Source of the DNA: Breznakiella homolactica
GTDB lineage: Bacteria; Spirochaetota; Spirochaetia; Treponematales; Breznakiellaceae
Direction: 5' to 3'
DNA: 64,000 bases
Assembly (NCBI RefSeq): GCF_016616095.2
Contig: NZ_CP067089.2
Coordinates: 2,604,001-2,668,000, forward strand
How positions within the stretch are numbered: the stretch's first letter is position 1; each line of letters opens with the position of its first letter. Shown here in pieces: positions 46,452 through 54,267 of this stretch. The notes beneath the pieces were generated by a model. It was not told the origin of the DNA. It worked only from the letters and a program-made list of their open reading frames with translations, and ran no database searches. The translations under genes and the position numbers were made by a program.

Positions 46452-47906
46452 CTACCAGTCGGATTTTCGGACCGGCAGAGGATCCGCGGTATGGCACCAG
46501 CGGTTGAGCAGTTTTTCAAGGAGTTCGGTTTTTACCGCGGCGTACCGGGGACTGCCGTACTGGTTGGTATGTTCGCCGGGGTCTTCCTCAAGGTCGTAAA
46601 GCTCCCCGGAGTTGTCGCTGTGGGCGGCCACCAGTTTGTACCGGTCCGTCCGCACCATGGTGGCGAAGGCTTTCGGGTCCTTGTGCCAGGGCATGGCGTT
46701 GAGGTATTCGCAGTACACCGATTCGTGATGGCTGTCGCCGGTCCGTCCTTCCAGAAGCGGCTCCAGGGACTGTCCCTGCATACCTTCATACGCGGGCAGG
46801 CCGCAGAGGTCCAGAAGTGTCTGGGGCAGATCGTTGAGTTCCGCCAATGCTTTGTACCCTTTCGGCGCGATACGGTTTTTCCAGTGGATGATCAGGGGAA
46901 CCTTCACGCTGCATTCGTAGAAGAACGGCCCCTTAAGGTATATCCCGTGGTCGCCCAGAAGTTCCCCATGGTCGCTCATAAAAATTACGATGGTGTTTTC
47001 CCGCTGGCCGGTCTCGTCCAGGGCGTCCAGCATGCGGCCGACCTGCATGTCGATGAGGTCGCACATGGCCCAGTATGAAGCCCTGATCAGACGATGGTCC
47101 GTATCGGACATTTCCGTATAAGGATAACCGGCGTTGTGGTTGTACGCCCCGGTATGGTCCTGGCGCTGCCACACGGGTTTTTCCAGTTCCTCCCCCGCGC
47201 GGTAGGACGGCAGGGGGATATCATCCAGTTTACCGAGATACCGCTGGAGCAGCTCCTCCGGCGCGTCAAAGGGATGGTGGGGATCGTACATATTCACGCT
47301 GAACAGCCAGGGTTTGCCTGAATCCTTCCTCTGTTCAATAAAATCTACTGCCTTTTGGGCGCACCAGTACGCCTGGGTTTGATCGACGGGCATACCGTTC
47401 TGCACCCATTTCGTATCGCTGCGCTGTTCCGTTTTATACCCGGTATTATGGACTTCCTTAAGCCAGCGGTAATATTCATTCTGAATCCCCCATGATGGGC
47501 TCGTATCGTGGGACCAGTGGAATTCATCGTATCCGTCGTTTATTCTCGGTTCCATTTCCGTGGCCCCCGCCGCGGGATTGCAGGCGCTGAGGTGGAGCTT
47601 GCCCGACAGTCCGCAGTAATAGCCGGCGTCATGGAAGATTTTGGTAACGAGTTTTTCCGTGGGGGGAATATCCGCCCCGTTCTGCCGTGTGTGGGAGGTC
47701 ACGGGATACCGGCCGGTTAAAAAACTCCCCCGGCTGGGGGTGCACACCGGCGACTGGCAGAAGGCGTTTTCAAAAAGAGCGGATTCCCGGGCAAGGGAAT
47801 CCAGCACCGGAGTAGAAACAAAGGTATTCCCGTAACATCCCAGAGTGTCAAACCGCTGCTGGTCCGTGCAGATCCACAGGATATTGGGGGATTTTCGTGC
47901 ATCCAT
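46452..47906 (-). CDS. Type I sulfatase
   Basis: 484 aa. Metal-binding NILWICTDQQRFDTLGCYG start and the CTPSR motif near residue 56, whose Cys would become formylglycine. DDxxxH-type GELLGDHGIYLKG is present. No signal peptide, so it would desulfate sugars in the cytosol together with the GH2 enzyme. A maturase is not in the window. Confidence 0.88.
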   Translation of the reverse strand: MDARKSPNILWICTDQQRFDTLGCYGNTFVSTPVLDSLARESALFENAFCQSPVCTPSRGSFLTGRYPVTSHTRQNGADIPPTEKLVTKIFHDAGYYCGLSGKLHLSACNPAAGATEMEPRINDGYDEFHWSHDTSPSWGIQNEYYRWLKEVHNTGYKTEQRSDTKWVQNGMPVDQTQAYWCAQKAVDFIEQRKDSGKPWLFSVNMYDPHHPFDAPEELLQRYLGKLDDIPLPSYRAGEELEKPVWQRQDHTGAYNHNAGYPYTEMSDTDHRLIRASYWAMCDLIDMQVGRMLDALDETGQRENTIVIFMSDHGELLGDHGIYLKGPFFYECSVKVPLIIHWKNRIAPKGYKALAELNDLPQTLLDLCGLPAYEGMQGQSLEPLLEGRTGDSHHESVYCEYLNAMPWHKDPKAFATMVRTDRYKLVAAHSDNSGELYDLEEDPGEHTNQYGSPRYAAVKTELLEKLLNRWCHTADPLPVRKSDW

Positions 47907-48017
47907 AGTACAACCCTTTCAGTAAAGATCACTGTTCTTGGTAGTATAAGCTTAGGGGCGGTTCCGGGATCCAGCAATCGGCAAAGGTATCAATGTTTTA
48001 TGAATTCGTCTCATTAT

Positions 48018-48047
48018 TTGTAAAAAAACAGCAACCCGTGCTACACT
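48018..48047 (+). promoter_or_regulatory. Promoter of AraC regulator, leaderless type
   Basis: TTGTAA (48018-48023), 18-nt spacer, TACACT (48042-48047); the ATG at 48054 is 6 nt past the -10. Confidence 0.55.
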
Positions 48048-48053
48048 GATACC

Positions 48054-48971
48054 ATGAGGATTGTCAGAGAATACAACCGGATTCCGCAAAGCTGTGTGGA
48101 ACGGTTCATCCCGTCCCGGATGCTCACCGATACGGTTTTCTCCAAAATGGGAATTTTAAACGGCGGAATCAGTACTTTCCATGAAGGTTCATACATAAAA
48201 AGGCCGACGAAACGGGCGTACCACATATTGATTTTTACAATATCCGGAAAAGGTTCCTTTACCATGGAAGACGATACCACGGTGGTCACCAGCCTGCCGG
48301 ATATCTTTTTTTCTCACGCCGACGGCCAGGGCCATATTCACCTGCCCCACACCACTCCCTGGACCATTCTCTGGTTTCAGATCAGCCGGGAATGCGCCTG
48401 GCTTGTCCCGCCCTTCGACGACTGGGGCATCCTCACCGCCAGCACCCCGGAACACGCGGTGCGGCTCCATACCATCCAGGAATCGATCCTCAGCGAGGAA
48501 CTTTCCACCCACGACGAAGGCCGGCGGGTCCAGGAACTGTACGCGGAACTCTTCATGATTTACCTCAAGCGGGAACTCAGGATGCAGCAGAACCACGCCC
48601 TGGGGCGGCACCAGGTACAGATGAACCGGCTCTGGAAAGCAGTGGCCACATCCCTGGATAAGCCCTGGGATCTGCGGGATATGAGTGATTTTACCGGCAT
48701 AAGCCGGGCTCACCTGTCCCGGCTCTGTATGGTATTTTACGGCAAGCCGCCGGGAGAAAAGGTCCGGGAAATAAAGATGGAGCATGCCCGGTCCCTGCTG
48801 CGCCACTTCAACTGCCAGGTATCGGAGGTTTCGGAATTGATCGGCTACGAAAATACATCGTCATTTTCCGCGGCCTATAAAAAACACTTCGGCTATTCAC
48901 CGAAACAGGAGACTTTGCTTGCCGGCAAAGCAGCATGGCTGATACCGGAATCGGGGGTCCTGCCGGGATAG
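48054..48971 (+). CDS. AraC-family regulator of the sulfatase/GH2 locus
   Basis: 305 aa. N-terminal cupin-like sugar-sensing domain (about 15-160) and C-terminal AraC double HTH (WDLRDMSDFTGISRAHLS.. ENTSSFSAAYKKHFGYSPKQ). Divergent from the sulfatase operon. The last ~16 residues and the stop codon are encoded by palindromic element H, so the original C-terminus was replaced or extended. Confidence 0.85.
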   Translation: MRIVREYNRIPQSCVERFIPSRMLTDTVFSKMGILNGGISTFHEGSYIKRPTKRAYHILIFTISGKGSFTMEDDTTVVTSLPDIFFSHADGQGHIHLPHTTPWTILWFQISRECAWLVPPFDDWGILTASTPEHAVRLHTIQESILSEELSTHDEGRRVQELYAELFMIYLKRELRMQQNHALGRHQVQMNRLWKAVATSLDKPWDLRDMSDFTGISRAHLSRLCMVFYGKPPGEKVREIKMEHARSLLRHFNCQVSEVSELIGYENTSSFSAAYKKHFGYSPKQETLLAGKAAWLIPESGVLPG

Positions 48972-49076
48972 TATGGGGTATGGCTCCTCGTCGGCCTTCG
49001 GCCTCGAAAGTCGCTCATACCCCATACTATCCCGGCACCCCGCGTTACCCGTAAAACCCCATGCTGCTTTGCCGGC
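48921..49076 (-). repeat. Palindromic element, class 2, copy H
   Basis: Outer arms GCCGGCAAAGCAGCATGG (48921-48938) / complement (49059-49076), perfect 18 bp and different in sequence from copies B, C and G. Inner arms 48962-48982/49016-49036, perfect 21 bp, around the core hairpin CGGCCTTCGGCC. The AraC stop codon lies in the left inner arm. Confidence 0.85.
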
Positions 49077-49146
49077 TCATCGGAGGGATGGGTGACGGAG
49101 GCCATTTCCGGGTAAGTATGGTACCGGACGCAGGTGGCATAACCCA

Positions 49147-49416
49147 GGAACCAGAAGTGGGGGTAGCGTAAGACTTGATGCCATAGGCGTCAAGTCTGGA
49201 GCGAGGGGGAGCAGCCCTCCCGCGAAGGGCAGCACTGAGCCGGTTAAGCCGGAAAGCACCCGCCGATGATGGTAACACCGGGTGGCGTATAAAAAGGGGA
49301 TTGTGCGACTTTCTAGGCCGAAGGCCGACGAGGAGCCAATCCCCTTTTTATACGACAGGACCCGCAGAACCGTTATCCTCGGGTGCTTTCCGGATTGCCA
49401 GTCCCGGTGCTCCCCC
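49147..49416 (+). repeat. Palindromic element, class 1, copy I
   Basis: Side hairpin AGACTTGATGCC/GGCGTCAAGTCT (49171-49182/49186-49197, one G-U); outer arms 49246-49262/49380-49396; inner arms CGTATAAAAAGGGGATTG (49286-49303) / complement (49337-49354), perfect 18 bp. With copy H it fills the 48972-49437 gap. Confidence 0.88.
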
Positions 49417-49437
49417 GCATACTGAAGGTGCCCTTAC

Positions 49438-50874
49438 TCAGCAGCGGTCGCCCTTTCGCCGGGGTTTCACCATATTCTCGGGCAGAAGAACGCAGTCCAG
49501 ATCTTCCTTGCTCATGAGGTTGTGCTCCAGGACCAGCTCGTAAATACCCTTGCCGGTTTTCTGTGCTTCCTTGGCGAGTTCCGTGGACGCTTCGTAGCCG
49601 AGGTAGGGATTAAGGGCTGTAACCAGGCCGATGCTGTTGTACACCATGTCCCGGCATATCTGCTCGTTGGCAGTGATGCCGGTGATGCATTTGTCCCTGA
49701 GGGTATCCATGCCGTTGATAAGCATTTCGATGCTTTCAAAGAGGCAGTGGACAATGATCGGCTCCATGACATTCAGTTCCAGCTGCCCCGCCTCCGCGGC
49801 CATGGTAACGGTGAGATCGTTGCCGATAACCCGGTAGGCGATCTGGTTTACCACTTCGGGAATAACGGGATTCACCTTGCCGGGCATTATCGACGAACCG
49901 GGCTGCATGGCAGGAAGGTTTATTTCGTTGAACCCCGCCCGGGGACCCGAAGACAAAAGCCGGAGGTCGTTGCAGATTTTCGACAGTTTTGCCGCCAGGC
50001 GTTTCTGGGCGGAGGAGTTCATGATAAACGCCCCGGTGTCGCTGGTGGCTTCGATCATGTTTTTCGCGGCCACGATGGGAAGGGTGGTGATACTCCGCAG
50101 ATGCTTGACACAGAGGCCGGTATAATCCGGGTCGGAGTTGATCCCGGTCCCGATGGCGGTGGCGCCCATGTTGACTTCCAGGAAAAGCTTCATGTTCTGT
50201 TCCAGCCGGTCAACTTCTTCGGCCAGGGTCGCGGCGTAGGCTTCGAATTCCTGGCCAAGGGTCATGGGAACCGCGTCCTGGAGCTGGGTCCGGCCCATCT
50301 TGATCACATGGGCAAATTCCGTTCCTTTACTCTGAAAAGCATCCACAAGCCACTTGAGGGACGTTATGAGTTTTTCGATGCTCCTGATCAAAGCTATCTT
50401 AATAGCCGTGGGGTACGCGTCGTTGGTGGACTGGGACAGGTTGACGTGGTTGTTGGGGTGGCAGAATTTATACTCACCCTTCTGATGCCCCAGGATTTCC
50501 AGGGCCCGGTTGGCAATGACCTCGTTGGCGTTCATATTGGTGGAAGTACCGGCACCCCCCTGGACCATATCAACCACGAACTGGTTATTGAATCCGCCCT
50601 CCCGTACTTCGCCGCAGGCTTCGATAATCGCGGAGGCGATCACCGGATCCAGGAGCCCCAGATCCCGGTTCGTCATGGCGGCGGCTTCCTTAACATCCGC
50701 CAGGGCTTTGATGAATTCCGGAAAAAAATACAGCCTCACCCGGCTTATGTGGAAATTCTCCAGAGCCCGCATGGTCTGTATGCCGAAATAATACTCCACC
50801 GGAACGTTCATATCCCCGAGAAGATCGTGTTCCAGGCGTACCTTGCCCGAAAGCGGGCGCTGCGTAATGTCCAT
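49438..50874 (-). CDS. aspA: Aspartate ammonia-lyase
   Basis: About 478 aa from the ATG at 50874; the frame runs further up through element J, which is not protein. Signature GSSIMPGKVNPVIPE plus PVEYYFGIQTMRALENF and TGINSDPDY place it in the fumarase/aspartase superfamily, aspartase branch (class II fumarase is the alternative). Converts aspartate to fumarate and ammonia. Flanked by inverted elements I and J. Confidence 0.88.
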   Translation of the reverse strand: MDITQRPLSGKVRLEHDLLGDMNVPVEYYFGIQTMRALENFHISRVRLYFFPEFIKALADVKEAAAMTNRDLGLLDPVIASAIIEACGEVREGGFNNQFVVDMVQGGAGTSTNMNANEVIANRALEILGHQKGEYKFCHPNNHVNLSQSTNDAYPTAIKIALIRSIEKLITSLKWLVDAFQSKGTEFAHVIKMGRTQLQDAVPMTLGQEFEAYAATLAEEVDRLEQNMKLFLEVNMGATAIGTGINSDPDYTGLCVKHLRSITTLPIVAAKNMIEATSDTGAFIMNSSAQKRLAAKLSKICNDLRLLSSGPRAGFNEINLPAMQPGSSIMPGKVNPVIPEVVNQIAYRVIGNDLTVTMAAEAGQLELNVMEPIIVHCLFESIEMLINGMDTLRDKCITGITANEQICRDMVYNSIGLVTALNPYLGYEASTELAKEAQKTGKGIYELVLEHNLMSKEDLDCVLLPENMVKPRRKGDRC

Positions 50875-50880
50875 ATATGG

Positions 50881-50909
50881 ATAGTAAGACAAAGAATGAA
50901 TATCCGCAA
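50881..50909 (-). promoter_or_regulatory. Element-linked promoter of aspA
   Basis: Minus-strand TTGCGG (50904-50909), 17-nt spacer, TACTAT (50881-50886). The -35 starts 5 nt outside element J. The ATG is 6 nt past the -10 with no ribosome site. Confidence 0.55.
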
Positions 50910-50914
50910 CAGGC

Positions 50915-51187
50915 GGGGGAGCGCCGAGTCTGACAAGCCGGAAAGCACCAGGGGGTGACGGGTCCGCGGGTCCTGTCGTATAGAAAGGGGATTGGCTCCT
51001 CGTCGGCCTTCGGCCTAGAAAGTCGCTCAATCCCCTTTCTATACGCCACCCGGCGTTACCGTTACGGCCCGGGTGCTTTCCGGTTTAACCGGCTCGGTAC
51101 TGCCCTTCGCGGGGAGGGCTGCTCCCCCTCGCTCCAGACTTGCCGCCTTTGGCGGCAAATCTTACGCTACCCCCACTCCGGGTTCCC
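50915..51187 (-). repeat. Palindromic element, class 1, copy J
   Basis: Inverted relative to copy I and close to it in sequence. Inner arms CGTATAGAAAGGGGATTG (50977-50994) / complement (51028-51045), perfect 18 bp; against copy I one base differs in each arm and the change is compensated. Side hairpin 51136-51147/51151-51162 pairs at 11 of 12. Fills the 50875-51200 gap. Confidence 0.88.
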
Positions 51188-51200
51188 GGGTATTTCCGGC

Positions 51201-52058
51201 CTACCCTTTCACGGCCCCGGAGGTTAGTCCTGCGATGAAATACTTCTGGAGGAAGATGAACATGATGGTTACGGGGATCGACGAGAACAGGGACGCGGCC
51301 ATCATGTTTCCCCAGTTGCTCTGGAATTCTCCCAAATAGGTAAGCTGCAATCCGGGGGCAAGGGTCCGGAGATCCGACCGGGTTATCAGGGTCAGGGAAT
51401 AAATCAGATCGTTCCAGCTCCAGACAAACCCGTAAATAGCGATGGAGATCATCCCCGGTACCGCCAGGGGCAGAATTATCCTGAAGATCGTCATCACCGT
51501 ACCGGCGCCGTCCACCTTGGCGGATTCTATCAAGGAATCAGGAATCTGGTCGAAATACGATTTAAGGGTCCAGGTCCCCACCGGCAGGGTAAAGGTGATG
51601 TAGGACAGGATGATCGAAAGGTAGTTGTCCAGGAGCCCGAGCCGCTGCATCATGAGGTAAATTGAAATAAGCAGTACCGCCTGGGGAAAGGCCTGGCTGA
51701 TCATAACCAGGGTCATCAGGGACTTCCGGCCCCGGTACCGGTATTTGGAAAAACTGTAACCCGCGAAGACCGAGACGAAGGTCGCCAGGAAACTCGACGA
51801 CAGGGACACGAAAAGTGAGTTCTTCAGGTATGTCAGAATCTTCGGGTCCGACACCACCTTGCGGAAATTTTCCAAGGTAGGGTTCGAAAAGAAGGTAAGC
51901 TTGAAGGTGTCCGCCGATGTTTTGAAGGATGTATTGATCATCCAAAGCTGGGGGAAAAATACAAAGACACCGATGGCGATTAAAAACACGAAGAAGAACA
52001 CCCGAAATCCGGGAGTCGGCAGGAACAGTTTTGTTTGGGATCCCCGGCTTCTTTTCAT
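51201..52058 (-). CDS. Carbohydrate ABC transporter permease (MalG type)
   Basis: About 285 aa from the ATG at 52058, which overlaps the previous stop (ATGA) and has GGAGGG upstream. EAA loop DSLIESAKVDGAGTVMTIFRIILPLAVP. The last gene of the FAD-oxidoreductase locus, ending next to element J. Confidence 0.87.
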   Translation of the reverse strand: MKRSRGSQTKLFLPTPGFRVFFFVFLIAIGVFVFFPQLWMINTSFKTSADTFKLTFFSNPTLENFRKVVSDPKILTYLKNSLFVSLSSSFLATFVSVFAGYSFSKYRYRGRKSLMTLVMISQAFPQAVLLISIYLMMQRLGLLDNYLSIILSYITFTLPVGTWTLKSYFDQIPDSLIESAKVDGAGTVMTIFRIILPLAVPGMISIAIYGFVWSWNDLIYSLTLITRSDLRTLAPGLQLTYLGEFQSNWGNMMAASLFSSIPVTIMFIFLQKYFIAGLTSGAVKG

Positions 52059-52945
52059 TTTCCACCCTCCTGTACCCGTTTGACGTACACAAAACTGAAA
52101 CATCCCAGCAGGATTGCCCAGACGGTTCCCACCGCGGCGGCAAACCCCATGTTGTAGTATTTGAAGGCGTTCCGGTACACTTCAATTGAAAGTGTGGTTG
52201 TCGCCCGGGCGGGACCGCCTTCGGTCATGACCCAGATAAGGTCGAAATGCTGGAGATTCCCGATGGTCCCCAGGATGAGCACCAGGGAAATAATTCCTTT
52301 CATCTCCGGGAGCACTATATACATGAAGGACCGGATGTTTCCGGCGCCGTCCATGCGGACCGCTTCGAGCTGGTCCCCGGATATTCCCTGGAGCCCGCCC
52401 AGGAGGAACGCCATATACCAGGGCAGCATCTGCCAGGTCCTGGCGATAACCACCACCCCCATGGCGGTTTTGGTCTGGCCAAGCCAGTTTATGTTTTCAT
52501 TGATGAGGCCGGTCATTTTCAGGATCCCGTTGAACACGCCGTATTCCCCGTGGAATATCCACATCCAGAGAAACCCGATGGCCACCCCGGGGATGATCCA
52601 GTTTACCAGGGTTATTCCCCGGAGCAGCTCCGATCCCCGGAATTTCATGTTCAATATGATGGCCCAGACAAAGCCCAGGGCAAAGGGCAGCAGGGTGGCG
52701 GCCAGGACAAACACAAGGGTATTTTTCAGTACTCCGAAAAAGTTCGTGTCCGTAAAAAGCTGAATATAATTCTGCAGCCCCACAAAAGCGACCGACGGCG
52801 AAAGAAGGCTCTTGTTGGTAAAACTCATCCCCACGGAATTGATAAAGGGATACAGAATAATCGCGCAGAAGACGGCTATCGCCGGAAGCGCCAGCAGAAG
52901 GCCGGTCTGGCCATCACTGATTCCCTTTCGTTTTCCTGTGTCCAT
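52055..52945 (-). CDS. Carbohydrate ABC transporter permease (MalF type)
   Basis: 296 aa, six helices, EAA loop GDQLEAVRMDGAGNIRSFMYIVLPEM. Coupled to the MalG-type gene. Confidence 0.87.
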   Translation of the reverse strand: MDTGKRKGISDGQTGLLLALPAIAVFCAIILYPFINSVGMSFTNKSLLSPSVAFVGLQNYIQLFTDTNFFGVLKNTLVFVLAATLLPFALGFVWAIILNMKFRGSELLRGITLVNWIIPGVAIGFLWMWIFHGEYGVFNGILKMTGLINENINWLGQTKTAMGVVVIARTWQMLPWYMAFLLGGLQGISGDQLEAVRMDGAGNIRSFMYIVLPEMKGIISLVLILGTIGNLQHFDLIWVMTEGGPARATTTLSIEVYRNAFKYYNMGFAAAVGTVWAILLGCFSFVYVKRVQEGGK

Positions 52946-52984
52946 ACAAGGGTCCTCCTTCCGCCGCCGGGGCGGTTCTCAATG

Positions 52985-54256
52985 TTAGCGGACGTTCTTC
53001 ATCCGGGACGCCGCGTCATCCGCAGCCTTCTGGGGTGTTTTGTCACCGGTAAGGCAGGCCTGCAGTTCCTCAGCGATTATCGTGGTGAGCTGGTTTTTCT
53101 GGGGGTTAAGATCGAACTCGCCGATTTCTCCCGTGGCGGTAATCCGGCTCCAGTTGCTTACCCAGTAATCGTTCTGCACCTCGGGGCTGGCGATAACCGG
53201 CTTGAGCACCGGCGGCATGCCATTCCGGGAGAAATACCGCATGGAAACATCCTTGCTCACCAGATGCTTGGCAAAGGATACGGCATCGTCCTTATCGTTC
53301 GATTTATTGAAGACCACCAGCATGTGGCCCCACATCATGGAACGGGGTTTGTCACCGGTATTCAGCACCGGGCGGACCATGGGCCGGGCGACCTGGGGCA
53401 GCCGGTCTTCGGGAACGCCGTTGCCCACTGCGATTCCCTTGGCCAGGATGGCGTCGTCGTAGAACGCGATCCGTCCCTGGGCAAAGAGCTGCCGGGCGTC
53501 GAACCGGCTCATATTGGTGCGGATCAATTTTTTGTCCATCAGGTTCTTGTACCAGGTCAGGGCCTGCACACCCTGGGTGTTGTTGACCGTAACATTTCCA
53601 TTGGCGTCGTACATGCGTCCGCCGAACGTCCACAGCCAGGGCATGAAGTCATTGGCCGCGGTGGCGTCCTTTGTAGCCACACCATAGGGAATAATGTCCC
53701 CGGGGAGTTTCGCGATTGCCTCCAGGCACTGCTCGAATTCGGCCACGGTTTTGGGCGGTTCGGAATAACCCGCTTTCGCCAGGATTTCGGGGTTGTAAAT
53801 CATGCCAATGGATGCGATGGACCAGGGAAGACCGAGTTGTTTTCCACCGATTTGCCCCACTGCCAGGGATGCTTCCTCAAAATTATCTTTGAGGTACCCG
53901 GTACCGGCCAGGTCGTTCCAGTCGGCCAGGCTGCCCGTGGCGGCAATGGTCGCGAAGATGCCGATATCCACCTGGGCGATATCGATCCGCTCGTTCCCCT
54001 GGTTCCTGATAACCAGCTGGGTCGCAGTTTCCGCCCAGGGCCAGCCGATCCAGGTAACGGTCTTTCCGGGATTCTGTTCCTCCCAGCTCGTCCGCATCCA
54101 GGTAAAGATTTCCCGGGAAGCCTCTTCCTCGCCGGACCAGCCGCACCAGACAATTCCGGATCCCTGTTTCGCGGATCCCGAGTCGCCGCTTCCGCCTGCA
54201 AAAACCGCCGCGGAAAAAGCGAGGAGCATACATACTACACTAATGGCTTTTTTCAT
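52985..54256 (-). CDS. Extracellular sugar-binding protein of ABC importer
   Basis: 423 aa with a signal peptide (KKAISVVCMLLAFSAAVFAGG). Family 1 solute-binding body. Ribosome site AAGGAGGAAG. Sits between the oxidoreductase and the permeases. Confidence 0.87.
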   Translation of the reverse strand: MKKAISVVCMLLAFSAAVFAGGSGDSGSAKQGSGIVWCGWSGEEEASREIFTWMRTSWEEQNPGKTVTWIGWPWAETATQLVIRNQGNERIDIAQVDIGIFATIAATGSLADWNDLAGTGYLKDNFEEASLAVGQIGGKQLGLPWSIASIGMIYNPEILAKAGYSEPPKTVAEFEQCLEAIAKLPGDIIPYGVATKDATAANDFMPWLWTFGGRMYDANGNVTVNNTQGVQALTWYKNLMDKKLIRTNMSRFDARQLFAQGRIAFYDDAILAKGIAVGNGVPEDRLPQVARPMVRPVLNTGDKPRSMMWGHMLVVFNKSNDKDDAVSFAKHLVSKDVSMRYFSRNGMPPVLKPVIASPEVQNDYWVSNWSRITATGEIGEFDLNPQKNQLTTIIAEELQACLTGDKTPQKAADDAASRMKNVR

Positions 54257-54267
54257 AATCTTCCTCC

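Noticed and set aside
49522..50958. Long plus-strand open frame opposite aspA
   Set aside because: Exact antisense of a conserved enzyme gene; codon-bias artefact.
50875..51030. 52-residue N-terminal extension of aspartase
   Set aside because: It is the translation of element J; the conserved protein begins at the ATG at 50874.
15671..51187. CRISPR array
   Set aside because: Repeats are kilobases apart, palindromic and not interleaved with regular spacers.
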